A stretch of 64,000 nt of DNA from Aurantiacibacter sp. MUD61 (GCF_027912455.1 NZ_CP115446.1:1139501-1203500); one strand, 5' to 3'. Positions 8,243 through 18,054 are shown, counted from the first letter of the stretch. Notes: generated by a model from the letters alone, not told the origin. Numbers and translations: made by a program.

Positions 8243-8898
8243 TATTCCGCGCCCAGCTTGATGAAATCTGCGGGCAGGGGGGCGTGGGCGACGATTTCCG
8301 GCTTGTTCTCGCGCGGCACTACAAGAGCGCTCGCATGCAGCATGGTGCGGCCAACGCGCGCATCCTTGTTGCCGTAAACAGGGTCGCCAAGCAGGCTGCG
8401 CCCGAAAGCATGTTCGGCATGTACGCGAATCTGGTGGGTGCGGCCGGTTTCGGGGCGGAATTCGACCAGCGTGATGTCGCCTTCCAGCTCCTTGCGCTTC
8501 GTCCAATGCGTGACCGAAGGCTTGCCCTTCTTCGCCACGATCATGCGCCAGCCTTTCGCCTCGCTGCTGATCTTGCTGAGCGCGAGATCAATCGTGCCTT
8601 CATCTTCAGCCACCGGCCCGGCCACGATGCCGAGATAGGTTTTCTGGACGAGCTTCTCCTGAAAGGCAGCGTTGAAGCGCTTCAGCGCCTTGGGATTGCG
8701 CGCGAGGAGCAGGCAGCCGGACGTATCGGTGTCGAGCCGGTGCACAGCCTGGGGCGCGCGCTGGAAGCCGAGCTTCAGCTGCTCGATATGGTCTGCCAGG
8801 CTCGATCCGCCCTTGCGCGGCTGTTCGATCGGCAGGCCTGCGGGCTTGTCGATGACGAGCGCTTCGCCGTCTTCGTAGATAATGGGAATGTTGATCAT
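8242..8898 (-). CDS. RluA-family pseudouridine synthase
   Basis: 218 residues, one catalytic domain without an S4 domain. HRLDTDTSG at residues 53-61 carries the catalytic Asp56, and RTHQIRVHAEHAFGRSLLGDPVYG is the second family block. It isomerises uridines in rRNA or tRNA; the target cannot be told from sequence. Its start overlaps the pabBC stop by 4 nt and its stop overlaps the arfB start, so the three genes form a tight operon joining folate synthesis and translation quality. Confidence 0.92.
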   Translation of the reverse strand: MINIPIIYEDGEALVIDKPAGLPIEQPRKGGSSLADHIEQLKLGFQRAPQAVHRLDTDTSGCLLLARNPKALKRFNAAFQEKLVQKTYLGIVAGPVAEDEGTIDLALSKISSEAKGWRMIVAKKGKPSVTHWTKRKELEGDITLVEFRPETGRTHQIRVHAEHAFGRSLLGDPVYGNKDARVGRTMLHASALVVPRENKPEIVAHAPLPADFIKLGAE

Positions 8899-10691
8899 AT
8901 CAGGGTCGCCGGAATGAGGCCGCGCAGCGCGTTGCCGAGGAGGAAGCCGTCCGCGAGGTCGTCCAGCGTCAGTTCCGCCTCGCGCGCCTTGCCCGCTTCG
9001 AGCAGGGAACGGCGCAATACGCCCGGCAAAAGGCCGAGCGAAGCGGGCGGGGTGAGGAGCGTGTCATCGCGCTCGATAAAGATATTGGTCCAGCAGCCTT
9101 CGGTCAGCTGGCCGTCATCGCGCACCAGCAGCGCTTCATGCGCGCCGGCATCGCGGGCGCACTCTAGCGCCGCTTCGTAAAAGCTGCGGTCGGTGCTCTT
9201 GTGGCGCAGGCGCCAGTCATGCGCGACGGTGGGATGGGGCAGGGCGATACATTTGGCCGGCCCGTCCAGCGCTGCAGGGAGCGGATGCGTTTCGAGCGAA
9301 ACCGCGCCCGACCGGCTGAGCATCAGCCGGACTTTCGCCGCGTCCTCTAGCTCGAAACACAGCGCCTGGATGCGGTTGCGCGTTTCGTGGCGGTCGAAGG
9401 CAAAGCCCAGCTCCGCCGCGCTCGCTTTCATGCGCTCAAGGTGCAGTTCCAAGAGCGGCATGCCGTCCTGCGGATCGAAGCGCATGGTCTCGATCAGATC
9501 GTGGCCACCCGCAGCCCCGCGCACGAAAGCGCCTTTGACAAGGCATTCGCGCCATTCGCCCATCGCATCGCTGTCTGCGACGATTGCGCTGCCGACACCG
9601 AGCACGGCCTTGTGTTTCTGGTTTTCACCCGGGGTCAGGCGGATTGTGCGGATCGCGACATTGAAGGCGGCATCGCCGTCCGGTCCGATGCGACCGATCG
9701 AGCCGCAATAGGGGCCGCGCGCATCGCGCTCCACCTCGTAGATCAGTTCCATCGCGCGGATTTTCGGCGCGCCGGTGATCGATCCACAGGGGAAGATCGC
9801 ACGCAGCATGTCCACCGCGCCCTTGCCATCCTGCAGCCGCGCGCGGACGGTCGAAACCATCTGGTGGACGGTGGGATAGGTCTCGACTGCGAAGGGGTCT
9901 TCCACCCGCACGCTGCCTGCCTCTGCCACGCGGGAGAGATCATTGCGCATGAGGTCGACAATCATCAGGTTCTCGGCCCGGTCCTTCACCGAGGCGGCAA
10001 GCTCTTTGCGCATTGCATTGTCTTCCGCCTGATCGGCAGCGCGCGGCCGTGTGCCTTTCATCGGCTTGACCTTGGCCTCGCCCGATCTCAGCGAAACGAA
10101 CAGTTCCGGGCTGAAGGACAGCAGGTAATGCGACCCATCGAAAATTAGTCCGCCATATCCCGCTGAGGCATCGGGCCGGATCTTGGTATAAAGCGCCAGC
10201 GGATCGCCGCGCGCGGGGCCTGCCAGCGGGAAGGTGAGGTTCACCTGATACATGTCGCCCGCGCGGATCGCTTCCTGCAAGCGCTCGAACGCCGAGACGT
10301 AGCCGCCGGGGGAGACCTGCGGATCGAGGGGACCGATACTCGCTCCCTCATCGCGCGCGCGGTCGGCCAACCATGCGGGCATGTCCGTCGCCGGAATGAT
10401 CTCCGGCGCATCGAACAGGCCCAGCCACACCAGCGGCCCGTCCGCACCGGCGCGGCGCTTGGCGAGCGGGGCCAGACGATCTTCAAGCGCAAGGCCAGCC
10501 TCGTAAGACACATATCCCGCCAGATGTTTGCCGGATTTTACACGCGCGGCATCGGCAGCGGCGAGCACCGCGTCCGCCTCCTCCGGCAGGCGCGCGACGA
10601 ACACCTCCTCGGGCGCGGCGAAGAAATGCGCATCGCTCGCACCAGAAGCCCTTGCATCATCCAGAAGTACGAAGGGGGTCTTGCCATCCAT
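8895..10691 (-). CDS. pabB: aminodeoxychorismate synthase component I fused to aminodeoxychorismate lyase
   Basis: 598 residues. Residues about 90-370 are chorismate-binding enzyme (PabB) with [39 protein letters not shown] and [11 protein letters not shown]. Residues about 375-598 are a class IV aminotransferase-like lyase (PabC): [13 protein letters not shown] holds the expected PLP lysine and [11 protein letters not shown] the TEG-x-x-TN block. Together they turn chorismate and ammonia into p-aminobenzoate for folate. The pabA glutaminase is not in view. First gene of the operon; divergent from the HerA-like gene with 55 nt between starts. Confidence 0.93.
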   Translation of the reverse strand: MDGKTPFVLLDDARASGASDAHFFAAPEEVFVARLPEEADAVLAAADAARVKSGKHLAGYVSYEAGLALEDRLAPLAKRRAGADGPLVWLGLFDAPEIIPATDMPAWLADRARDEGASIGPLDPQVSPGGYVSAFERLQEAIRAGDMYQVNLTFPLAGPARGDPLALYTKIRPDASAGYGGLIFDGSHYLLSFSPELFVSLRSGEAKVKPMKGTRPRAADQAEDNAMRKELAASVKDRAENLMIVDLMRNDLSRVAEAGSVRVEDPFAVETYPTVHQMVSTVRARLQDGKGAVDMLRAIFPCGSITGAPKIRAMELIYEVERDARGPYCGSIGRIGPDGDAAFNVAIRTIRLTPGENQKHKAVLGVGSAIVADSDAMGEWRECLVKGAFVRGAAGGHDLIETMRFDPQDGMPLLELHLERMKASAAELGFAFDRHETRNRIQALCFELEDAAKVRLMLSRSGAVSLETHPLPAALDGPAKCIALPHPTVAHDWRLRHKSTDRSFYEAALECARDAGAHEALLVRDDGQLTEGCWTNIFIERDDTLLTPPASLGLLPGVLRRSLLEAGKAREAELTLDDLADGFLLGNALRGLIPATLI

Positions 10692-10746
10692 TAGCTCTGC
10701 CCTAGTGTCACTGCCCGATCACGGCAACACACGAATAGGGGCCAAA

Positions 10747-12303
10747 ATGGCAGACATCTTTCTCGGCAACGATCTCGAAGGCAACCGGCAGGCGCTCGAT
10801 CTGGGCCGTGCCAACCGGCACGGGCTTATCGCGGGCGCGACCGGTACCGGCAAGACGGTGACTTTGCAGGGCATGGCGGAAAGCTTCTCCGCGCACGGCG
10901 TGCCGGTATTCGTGGCCGATGTGAAAGGCGATCTCTCAGGCATCGCCATGCCGGGATCGCCCACTTTCAAGCATGCCGACAAGCTGGAAGGGCGGGCCAA
11001 GGAATTGGGCATGGATGACTATGCCTATTCGGACAATCCGGTGGTCTTCTGGGACCTCTACGGCGAGCAGGGCCACCCGATCCGCACCACAGTGTCCGAA
11101 ATGGGGCCCTTGCTGCTCGCCCGCCTGCTCGATCTCAACGAGACGCAGGAAGGCGTGCTGCAGATCGTGTTCCGTGCAGCGGATGAAGGCCTCGCCACCG
11201 ATGGCAAGCCGACCCTGCTGCTCGATTTCGACGATCTGCGCACGATGCTCGCCTGGGCCTATGACAATGCAAAGGAGCTGTCGGGCGAATATGGCAATGT
11301 CTCGAAAGCCAGTGTTGGCGCGATCCAGCGGCAATTGCTGAGCTTCGAAAGCCAGGGCGCGGACAATTTCTTCGGTGAGCCTGCGCTGGAAATCAGCGAT
11401 TTCCTGCAGACCGATGAAAACGGCAGGGGCATCGTAAACGTTCTCGCCGCCGACCAGCTGATGCGCAGCCCAAAGCTTTATGCGACTTTCCTGCTGTGGC
11501 TGCTCGCCGAGCTGTTCGAGAGCCTGCCCGAAGTGGGCGATCCCGAAAAGCCGACGCTGGTGTTCTTCTTCGATGAAGCGCATTTGCTCTTCGACGATGC
11601 GCCCAAGGCGCTGCAGGAGACCATCGAACGCGTGGTGCGCCTGATCCGCTCCAAGGGTGTTGGCGTGTTCTTTGTGACGCAGAACCCGATCGACATCCCT
11701 GAGGAAGTGGCGGGCCAGCTCGGCAACCGCGTGCAGCACGCGCTGCGCGCTTTCACACCGAAGGACCAGCGCGCCATCCGCGCAGCGGCGGAGACATTCC
11801 GCATCAATCCCGATCTCGACGTGGAAGAAGCGATCACCGAGCTGCGGGTTGGTGAAGCGCTGGTCTCCACGCTGGACGACGAGGGCGCGCCTACGGTGGT
11901 GCAGCGCACGCTCATCAAGCCGCCGCGCAGCCGACTTGGCCCGGTGACCAAGAAAGAGCGCGCGATCATCCAGTCGGTCAGCCCGCATGACGGCAAATAT
12001 GACGAGCGGATAGACCGCGAAAGCGCCGAGGAAGTGCTCGCGCAAAAGGCGCTCGATGCGGTCGAAACCGCCAAAGAAGTCGACGAAAAGGGCGAGGAAG
12101 AAGTCCGCAAGCGCGAACGCAAATCGACGACGCTATGGGGTATGGATCTTGGCACAGCAGGCAAACGCGCCGCGCGCGCCGCTGCTGGATCGCTGGTGTC
12201 CATCGGAGTCGCCAAGGCGCTCGGCCGCCGATCCAGCGCCGATCCGGTGCGGACGGGCCTGAACGCCTTCGTGCGGAATATCGTTGGCGGGCTGATGCGC
12301 TAA
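10747..12303 (+). CDS. HerA-like ATPase, DUF853 type
   Basis: 518 residues. Walker A GATGTGKT lies near residue 37 ([20 protein letters not shown]), followed by [14 protein letters not shown]; Walker B is [12 protein letters not shown] near residue 275; the sensor stretch is [30 protein letters not shown]. This DUF853 (YjgR-like) group consists of hexameric DNA-translocase relatives of unknown role. The C-terminus from about 470 is helical and basic. The long frame upstream of the ATG overlaps pabBC and is rejected. No NurA or Sir2 partner is nearby, so there is no evidence for a repair or defence pair. Confidence 0.88.
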   Translation: MADIFLGNDLEGNRQALDLGRANRHGLIAGATGTGKTVTLQGMAESFSAHGVPVFVADVKGDLSGIAMPGSPTFKHADKLEGRAKELGMDDYAYSDNPVVFWDLYGEQGHPIRTTVSEMGPLLLARLLDLNETQEGVLQIVFRAADEGLATDGKPTLLLDFDDLRTMLAWAYDNAKELSGEYGNVSKASVGAIQRQLLSFESQGADNFFGEPALEISDFLQTDENGRGIVNVLAADQLMRSPKLYATFLLWLLAELFESLPEVGDPEKPTLVFFFDEAHLLFDDAPKALQETIERVVRLIRSKGVGVFFVTQNPIDIPEEVAGQLGNRVQHALRAFTPKDQRAIRAAAETFRINPDLDVEEAITELRVGEALVSTLDDEGAPTVVQRTLIKPPRSRLGPVTKKERAIIQSVSPHDGKYDERIDRESAEEVLAQKALDAVETAKEVDEKGEEEVRKRERKSTTLWGMDLGTAGKRAARAAAGSLVSIGVAKALGRRSSADPVRTGLNAFVRNIVGGLMR

Positions 12304-12304
12304 G

Positions 12305-12712
12305 GTGGACCGCTCGCTCGCCGAATTCCTTGACGAAAGCGGCCTCACGCAGCCGGGCGATACGAGCGCGCTTTACGATGTGGAGCGCATTCGCGCGCTG
12401 CTGATCGAGGCCGCCAAGAGAGGCGAAGCGGTGAGCTATTCCGAAATGCTCGGCAAGCTGGGCTTCCGCTTCACACGCCCCAAAATGCGCACCTTATGCC
12501 GGACACTCGATGCCATCGATGAAACGGCCCGCGCCAATGGGCAGCCCGAACTGGCGGTGCTGGTCGTGCGTGAAAGCGACCGTCTGCCGGGGCAGGGCTG
12601 GTGGACCGGGCGTACCGATTATCGCGGCGAGTGGACGGGTCGCGAGGCGCTGCGCCATGTTGAGAAACTGCAGGAACAGGCCTTCGATTATTGGAAGCGT
12701 CGCGAGGCCTAG
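12305..12712 (+). CDS. conserved hypothetical protein
   Basis: 135 residues from GTG, starting 1 nt after the HerA-like stop, so probably cotranscribed. Visible blocks: an N-terminal helical part with YDVERIRALLIEAAKRGEAVSYSEML, then LAVLVVRESDRLPGQGWWTG and a C-terminal helix with EKLQEQAFDYWKRRE. I do not recognise a catalytic motif. The GQGWW stretch suggests a fixed turn near a functional surface. Ends with a 4-nt convergent overlap with the kinase gene. Confidence 0.75.
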   Translation: MDRSLAEFLDESGLTQPGDTSALYDVERIRALLIEAAKRGEAVSYSEMLGKLGFRFTRPKMRTLCRTLDAIDETARANGQPELAVLVVRESDRLPGQGWWTGRTDYRGEWTGREALRHVEKLQEQAFDYWKRREA

Positions 12713-14145
12713 GCCGAACCGTCCATTGGCAAGCGGATTTCCGCAACCAGCCCCTCGACCTCGCCATCCGCACCGCGATCATTGGCAAGCGTCAGCGTGC
12801 CGCCATGTTGTTCTGCAATCGCGCGGGCGAGCGTCAGGCCTAGACCCGCGCCGCCCGTCTCGCGATTGCGCGATGCCTCGCCGCGGGTGAAGGGTTCGAG
12901 CATTTCTGCGATCTGGTTGTCGGGAATTCCCGGGCCATTATCGGCTATGCGTATCACTGCTGCGCCATCCTCTCTGGCGAGGCTGACGCGCGCCTGATCG
13001 CCATAGCGCAGCGCATTGCTGATCAGATTGCGCAAGGCACGCCGCAGCCAGGTGGCGCGCAGGGGAATGGCGATGCGCTTGCTCTCGCTCAGCACCACAT
13101 CGCGGCCCCTGTCTTCATATTCCTCGACCACACCGCCGATCAGTGCGGCCAGATCGGTCCGCTCCAAGGGATCGCTCGGCCTGCCGACGCGGGCGAGCGA
13201 CAGGATATCATCGAGCGAGGTCGTGATATCCTCGATGCTGGCAGCCATCCGCGCTCGCTCGGTGTCATTTTCCACGCTCTCGATCCGAACCCGCAGCGCG
13301 GCGAGCGGGGTTTTGAGATCGTGACCGATTGCGCCCAGCATCACGTCTTTCTCGTCGAGCAAAGCCGCGATGCGCGCTTCCATCGCATTGTGTGCGGTGA
13401 TCAGGCGGCGCGTATCGGCGGGCCCGCTGGGAGGCAGGGGTTCACCTTTGCTCCGGCTGCCGTCGAAGTCCTCTACTCGCGATGCCAGCGCACCGAGCGG
13501 CCGGGTGATCCGGCGCAGCATCAGGTAAAGGATCGTCATGACGATCACGAAGATGACCAGCGTCTGGAAAATGATCGCGGCGACAGCCCCTTGCTGCCGT
13601 GGAGGCTCAAGAATGCGCGCGGTTTGCCAATCGCCGCCATCGTCCAATTGCACGGCGGCAATCAGCAACCGGCGCGAACGCCAGTCATCGAGCCGGTTAA
13701 ATCGCGGGCGCTCCGCGGCGAAGGCATTGAGCGTGGGATCTTCGCCCGCGCGGACCACCGCAACCCGCACAGCGTTGGGATCCGCACCCTGCCGGGCGAG
13801 CAGCTCTCGCAGGAATGCCTCCCGATCGCCTTCGGATGTGTTGACAGCGAGACCCGCTGGGGGAGTTTCCGTCCGTTGGTAGCGCAGGGCAGGCGGCAAG
13901 CCGCTCTGCCCACGATCACGGGCGCGCCTGCCTTCGCGGGCGCGGCGGACGGGTCGCTCACCTGCCTCGCTACGCGCGCCATTCACCAGCTGGAAGGCGG
14001 CACCGGTCAGGGCGGCCGCCTCGCGCCGCTGCTCGCCCGCCCGAAAAAGAAGGACAGCAGAGGCCATTTGCGCGAGCAGCAGCGCGCCGGCAACGGCCAG
14101 CATGACTTGCCCCAACAGGCTTTGCGGAAACATACGGCGGAGCAT
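12709..14145 (-). CDS. membrane sensor histidine kinase of the EF-hand two-component operon
   Basis: 478 residues from ATG 14145 (a longer frame reads into the regulator gene). TM1 about residues 12-35 (VMLAVAGALLLAQMASAVLL), an Arg/Glu-rich periplasmic loop of about 140 residues, TM2 about 185-208 (TLVIFVIVMTILYLML), HAMP, phosphoacceptor His in AIGHDLKTPLAALRVR, N box LRNLISNALRYG, G1 DNGPGIP and G2 GAGLGLTLA. The start is 17 nt after the regulator stop. The sensor loop has two GER/RRARE basic-acidic clusters that could sense charge or divalent ions; that is inference. Confidence 0.9.
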   Translation of the reverse strand: MLRRMFPQSLLGQVMLAVAGALLLAQMASAVLLFRAGEQRREAAALTGAAFQLVNGARSEAGERPVRRAREGRRARDRGQSGLPPALRYQRTETPPAGLAVNTSEGDREAFLRELLARQGADPNAVRVAVVRAGEDPTLNAFAAERPRFNRLDDWRSRRLLIAAVQLDDGGDWQTARILEPPRQQGAVAAIIFQTLVIFVIVMTILYLMLRRITRPLGALASRVEDFDGSRSKGEPLPPSGPADTRRLITAHNAMEARIAALLDEKDVMLGAIGHDLKTPLAALRVRIESVENDTERARMAASIEDITTSLDDILSLARVGRPSDPLERTDLAALIGGVVEEYEDRGRDVVLSESKRIAIPLRATWLRRALRNLISNALRYGDQARVSLAREDGAAVIRIADNGPGIPDNQIAEMLEPFTRGEASRNRETGGAGLGLTLARAIAEQHGGTLTLANDRGADGEVEGLVAEIRLPMDGSA

Positions 14146-14162
14146 TGCGGGGCTCTTGTGCC

Positions 14163-14903
14163 CTATTCCGCGTCCGGCACAAAGCGGCGCACGTCGCTGG
14201 CGAAGCGATAGCCGCCGCCCCACACCGTCTGGATAAACTTGGGATCGCGCGAATCTTCTTCGATCTTGCGGCGCAGACGGCTGACCTGATTGTCGACCGC
14301 GCGGTCGAACAGATGAGCCTCGCGGCCCTGCACCATGTCGAGCAGTCGATCACGGTCCAGCACTTGCCTTGGGTGTTCGAGGAAAGCGGTCAGCAGGCGA
14401 AACTCTGCCGAAGAGATAGGCACCACGGTGCCATCGGGATCGGTGAGGCGGCGCTTCAGCGGATCGAGCTGCCACCCTTCGAATTCGTAATGGGCCTCGC
14501 TTTCGCTGGCTGCGCCCTCCGCGCCGCTCTTCGCAACACGGCGCAGGACGGAGCGAATGCGGGCGACCAGTTCGCGCGGCTCGAAAGGTTTGACGACATA
14601 ATCATCCGCCCCGATTTCCAGTCCGACAATGCGATCGGTCGCTTCGCCTTTCGCCGTCAGCAGGATCACCGGCAGACCCTTGGTTTCGACCAGATGGCGA
14701 CACAAAGACAGCCCGTCTTCGCCCGGCATCATGATGTCGAGCAGCACCAGGTCGGGCGTCCAATCGAGAAGGGCAGAGCGCGCCTTCGCGGCGTCTTCAG
14801 CCTCTTTCACGACAAACCCCTGGCGCGAGAGATACTCGGCCAGGGGTTGCCGCAAAGCTGGCTCATCATCGACGAGCAGCAGTTTGACGGGGTCGTCAGC
14901 CAT
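14163..14903 (-). CDS. OmpR-family response regulator
   Basis: 246 residues. Receiver with acidic pocket D12-D13, phosphoacceptor D56 (LVLLDIMMPGEDG), and the T/K pair in VILLTAKGEATD, then a winged-helix domain from about 140 (FRLLTAFLEHPRQVLDRDRLL, VDNQVSRLRRKIEEDSRDPKFIQTVWGGGYRF). Its ATG overlaps the EF-hand gene stop (TAATG), an arrangement implying fixed stoichiometry with the EF-hand protein. Works with the downstream kinase. Confidence 0.95.
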   Translation of the reverse strand: MADDPVKLLLVDDEPALRQPLAEYLSRQGFVVKEAEDAAKARSALLDWTPDLVLLDIMMPGEDGLSLCRHLVETKGLPVILLTAKGEATDRIVGLEIGADDYVVKPFEPRELVARIRSVLRRVAKSGAEGAASESEAHYEFEGWQLDPLKRRLTDPDGTVVPISSAEFRLLTAFLEHPRQVLDRDRLLDMVQGREAHLFDRAVDNQVSRLRRKIEEDSRDPKFIQTVWGGGYRFASDVRRFVPDAE

Positions 14904-15460
14904 TACCGGCGGCCGCGGTTCTCGCGCATCTGGCCACGCCGTTCGGCGCGCTGGGCCCGGCGTTCTTCCACCGTCACAGTGCCATCATTGTTGGCATCGG
15001 CACGGTCGAAACGGGCGAGGGCGGCAGCGGTAAATTCCGCCTGGCTGACGGCATTGTCGCCATCGGTATCGGCATTACGCAGCATGCGCATGGCCATTCC
15101 GCGCCCGCCGCGGCGACCTGCACGCTCACCGCGCTGATCACGTCCACCGCGCTCGGCGCGCTGCCCGCGACGTTCTTCGCGCGCCTCGCGGCGCTCTTCA
15201 CGTGCGGCCTGCATTTCTTCGAAAGTCAGAGCACCGTCGCCATTGGCATCGGCCTGAGCAAACCGTTCTCTCGCGCGGGCCTCACGGTCCTGCACATTGA
15301 TCACGCCGTCTCCGGTCACATCCATGCGATCGAAGGCTGCGGCAGCGCGTTCGGCAACATCGGCGCGGGTCATATCGCCGCGCGGCATATCCTGCGCGGC
15401 AGCCATGCCGGTGGTGGTGAGGCCAGCGAGAGCGGCGGCTAGTATAAGAGGCTTTTTCAT
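14903..15460 (-). CDS. secreted EF-hand protein coupled to a two-component system
   Basis: 185 residues from ATG 15460, with signal peptide (MKKPLILAAALAGLTTTGMA, cleavage near AAA-Q). Four EF-hand-type loops follow the D-x-D/N-x-D/N-G pattern: DVTGDGVINVQD, DANGDGALTFEE, DTDGDNAVSQAE and DANNDGTVTVEE. Between pairs 1-2 and 3-4 is a strongly charged linker of about 45 residues rich in Arg/Glu/Gly (EERREAREERRGQRAERGG). It is the first gene of a three-gene operon with regulator and kinase, which suggests a periplasmic Ca2+ binder acting as input or target. Confidence 0.9.
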   Translation of the reverse strand: MKKPLILAAALAGLTTTGMAAAQDMPRGDMTRADVAERAAAAFDRMDVTGDGVINVQDREARARERFAQADANGDGALTFEEMQAAREERREAREERRGQRAERGGRDQRGERAGRRGGRGMAMRMLRNADTDGDNAVSQAEFTAAALARFDRADANNDGTVTVEERRAQRAERRGQMRENRGRR

Positions 15461-15621
15461 GGTTCTATCTCTACTCCAGTTTGTGGGTAGAGCAACGAGT
15501 CGCCGCGTTGAAGGGGGACATGGGAGGACCGGCAACCCGCTGCTCTATGACTGCAGTTCTAGGAGCCAAGTGTCGCAGCATTTTGCCGGGATCGCGGGAA
15601 ATTGTCGCAAATTGTAACGAA

Positions 15622-15647
15622 AAAGCCCCGCCGTTCAGCGGGGCTTT
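15622..15647 (-). terminator. terminator of the VOC gene
   Basis: AAAGCCCCGC and GCGGGGCTTT form a perfect 10-bp stem with a 6-nt loop. Read on the minus strand it ends in CTTTTTCG, 34 nt beyond the VOC stop, and separates it from the EF-hand operon. The symmetric AAA/TTT ends make weak bidirectional action possible. Confidence 0.88.
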
Positions 15648-15680
15648 ATCTATTCGCACTTCCGTTCGGAAGCGGCGGTC

Positions 15681-16064
15681 TCAGGCAGGCACGCTGGTCA
15701 TGCAGAAGGCATTGAGCTTGTTGCCGTCCCGATCGCGGAAATATCCGGCATAAAAGCCGCCTCCACGCTGGCCGGGTGCGCCCTCATCACTGCCGCCCAT
15801 TTCCAGGGCGAGTGCATGGATCCGGTCGACCTGTTCGGGATCCTTCGCCTGCAGCGCGACCATCATGCCATTGCCGACCGTCGCCTTTTCTTTGTCGAAC
15901 GGGCGTGTGGCAGCAAAGCCCGGTGTATTGTCCGGCCCGGTCCAGGCGATGAAGTAGCCTTCTTCCTCCATCATGCGCGAACCGCCCATCTCCTTGGCGA
16001 TGGCGTCGTAGAATTCCGCCGCGCTGTCGAGATCATTTGTGCCGAGTGTTACATATCCGATCAT
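15681..16064 (-). CDS. VOC-family (glyoxalase-like) protein
   Basis: 127 residues in one vicinal-oxygen-chelate unit: MIGYVTLGTNDLDSAAEFYD at the start and FYAGYFRDRDGNKLNAFCM near the end, the standard beta-alpha-beta-beta-beta signature. A conventional first metal His is absent after VTLGTND, so it may bind ligands rather than metal. Enzymatic role unknown. The ribosome binding site lies inside a long hairpin (16068-16115), suggesting control at translation. Same strand as the aminopeptidase gene upstream, 71 nt apart. Confidence 0.85.
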   Translation of the reverse strand: MIGYVTLGTNDLDSAAEFYDAIAKEMGGSRMMEEEGYFIAWTGPDNTPGFAATRPFDKEKATVGNGMMVALQAKDPEQVDRIHALALEMGGSDEGAPGQRGGGFYAGYFRDRDGNKLNAFCMTSVPA

Positions 16065-16067
16065 ATC

Positions 16068-16115
16068 TGTTCCTTCCGCAAATCGAGTTGCGACCCTCGA
16101 GTCCCGGAAGGAACA
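16068..16115 (-). promoter_or_regulatory. hairpin enclosing the VOC gene Shine-Dalgarno
   Basis: On the minus strand TGTTCCTTCCG (16115-16105) pairs perfectly with CGGAAGGAACA (16078-16068), 11 bp; inside, ACTCGA-type arms 16100-16096 and 16087-16083 add a 5-bp nested stem, with a symmetric 4/4 internal loop. The 3' arm contains GGAAGGA, which is the Shine-Dalgarno 6 nt before the VOC ATG at 16064. No U-tract follows, so it is not a terminator. Looks like a translation switch. Confidence 0.65.
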
Positions 16116-16135
16116 TTACATGAACATACGCTAAG

Positions 16136-17941
16136 TTACAATGGCTGACACGCGTCCTCGAGCCAGGCGAGGTTGTCGCCTTCGAGCTGCGGCGCGAGCA
16201 CTTCACGGACCTTGGTGTGGTAGTCATTCCACCAGGCGATTTCCGCTTCGCTCAGCAGGCTGCGATCGACAAGGCGCTTTTCGATGGGAACGAAAGTCAG
16301 CGTTTCAAAGCCGAGCCAGTCGCCTTCCATGCCGTCGATCTCGCGCTCTTCGACGAGCACCAGATTCTCGATCCGGATGCCGTATTCATTGGCCTTGTAA
16401 TAGCCCGGCTCGTTGGAAAGGATCATTCCGGCGATCAGCGGCTGGTCGGTGCCGGCCTGCGAGCCGGAGCCCTTGGCGATGCGCTGCGGCCCTTCATGCA
16501 CGGCGAGGAAGCTGCCGACGCCGTGGCCCGTGCCATGGGCATAGTCGACGCCCGCTTGCCACAGGAATTGACGCGCCAGCGCATCGAGCGCGCTGCCCGG
16601 CGTGCCGGTGGGAAATGTCTGCGTGTCGAGCGCGATATGGCCCTTCAGAACGCGGGTGAAGCGATCCTTCACTTCGGCAGGCGGTTCGCCGGGGCCGACC
16701 CACACGGTGCGGGTGATGTCCGTGGTGCCATCCTTATACTGGCCGCCTGAGTCGACGAGGTAGACGCTGTTGGGCTCAAGCGGCAGGCACGTCTCTTCGC
16801 TCACGCGGTAATGGCACAGCGCACCGTTGGAGCCTGCACCGGAAATCGTGTCGAAGCTCAGGTCAAGCAGCTCGCCCGTCGCCTCGCGAAAGCTTTGCAG
16901 CTTGGCGGCGGCGGAGAGTTCATCCACCGTGCCCTTGGGCGCTTCGCCTTCCAGCCAGTGGAGGAAGCGGCTGACAGCTGCACCATCGCGCGCCTGTGCA
17001 GCGCGGTGGCCGGCCTGTTCGGCCTCGGTCTTGATCGCTTTGGGCAGCACGGCGGGATCGGTCTCCTGCACAGCCTTCGCGCCAACGTCTTCAAGCCGGT
17101 CGAAAATCGCATAGACGCTGCGTTCCGGGTCTACCGCGACGCGCTTGCCTGCAAGCTCGGCAAAAGCCGCTTCGAAGGAGTCGCGAGGCCGGATGCGCAC
17201 GGCATTGCCAAGCGCGCTCGCCACTTCGTCGGGCACCTTATCGGGCGCAATGAACCAGTCTGCCGTGCCGTCTGCCTGAACCATCAGGTAAGACAGGGCG
17301 ACCGGCGTGTGATCGACATCCGCGCCGCGAATGTTGAGCACCCACGCGACCGAATCGAGCGCGCTGATAACGACGGCGTCGAGCTTTTCTTCCTTCAGCC
17401 AGTCGGCGATCTCGCCGCGCTTTTCCGCGCCCATGCGACCGGTAAACTTGTCATCCTGGATGAACACTTTGGCAGGCGAAGGCTCGGGCTGGTCGGCCCA
17501 CACCGCATCGATCGGGTTGCTGTCCAGCGCCACAAGTTCGATCCCGGCCTTGGCGAGGCGCATTTCCATCGCCTTTGCCCAGCCGCGCGTGTGCAGCCAC
17601 GGATCGAAACCGATCCGTGCGCCTTCTGCGCATTTCTCGGCGATCCAGTCGCCTGGCTTGTCTGCGGGCACGCTCTTGTAATCGTACAGCTTTCCATCGA
17701 CCTGGTCGCGCACCTGAATGGTGTAGCGGCCATCCACGAACATGGCGGCGTGATCCTTCAGAACCACTGCGCTGCCTGCGCTGCCGCCAAAGCCGGTCAG
17801 CCAGCCGAGGCGCTGCGCGTAGGAGCCGACATATTCGGACAAATGTTCATCGCTGATCGGCACGAAAAACCCGTCAATTTCACGGCGGGCAAGCTCTTCT
17901 CGCAAGGCGGACAGGCGGGCTTCGTGGGTTTGCATCAGCAT
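16136..17941 (-). CDS. pepP: Xaa-Pro aminopeptidase (aminopeptidase P family, M24B)
   Basis: 601 residues, the three-domain long form: two creatinase-like N-terminal domains (residues about 8-310) and a pita-bread catalytic domain (315-550). Metal ligands are visible in order: Asp in LVDSGGQYKDGTTDITRTV (two), His in YAHGTGHGVGSF, Glu in LSNEPGYYKANEYG and Glu in GIRIENLVLVE. Removes N-terminal residues that precede proline. No signal peptide, so cytoplasmic. Divergent from the S9 peptidase gene, 113 nt apart, which must hold both promoters. Confidence 0.94.
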   Translation of the reverse strand: MLMQTHEARLSALREELARREIDGFFVPISDEHLSEYVGSYAQRLGWLTGFGGSAGSAVVLKDHAAMFVDGRYTIQVRDQVDGKLYDYKSVPADKPGDWIAEKCAEGARIGFDPWLHTRGWAKAMEMRLAKAGIELVALDSNPIDAVWADQPEPSPAKVFIQDDKFTGRMGAEKRGEIADWLKEEKLDAVVISALDSVAWVLNIRGADVDHTPVALSYLMVQADGTADWFIAPDKVPDEVASALGNAVRIRPRDSFEAAFAELAGKRVAVDPERSVYAIFDRLEDVGAKAVQETDPAVLPKAIKTEAEQAGHRAAQARDGAAVSRFLHWLEGEAPKGTVDELSAAAKLQSFREATGELLDLSFDTISGAGSNGALCHYRVSEETCLPLEPNSVYLVDSGGQYKDGTTDITRTVWVGPGEPPAEVKDRFTRVLKGHIALDTQTFPTGTPGSALDALARQFLWQAGVDYAHGTGHGVGSFLAVHEGPQRIAKGSGSQAGTDQPLIAGMILSNEPGYYKANEYGIRIENLVLVEEREIDGMEGDWLGFETLTFVPIEKRLVDRSLLSEAEIAWWNDYHTKVREVLAPQLEGDNLAWLEDACQPL

Positions 17942-18054
17942 GGTAATTTTTCCGGTTTCTTGTAACGATTTTTGTCTCTACCCAGCCCACATAGTCTTTT
18001 GCCGGGCGGCTTTCCACCCGGACCCACGTTGAAGCGAGCCGGGAGCGACGGGAA

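Noticed and set aside
10747..12303. HerA-like ATPase as part of a defence system or HerA-NurA repair pair
   Set aside because: No nuclease, Sir2 or NurA gene is next to either HerA-like gene, and neighbours are housekeeping.
13321..14211. Long plus-strand frame of 296 residues
   Set aside because: Antisense to the histidine kinase with intact H, N and G boxes.
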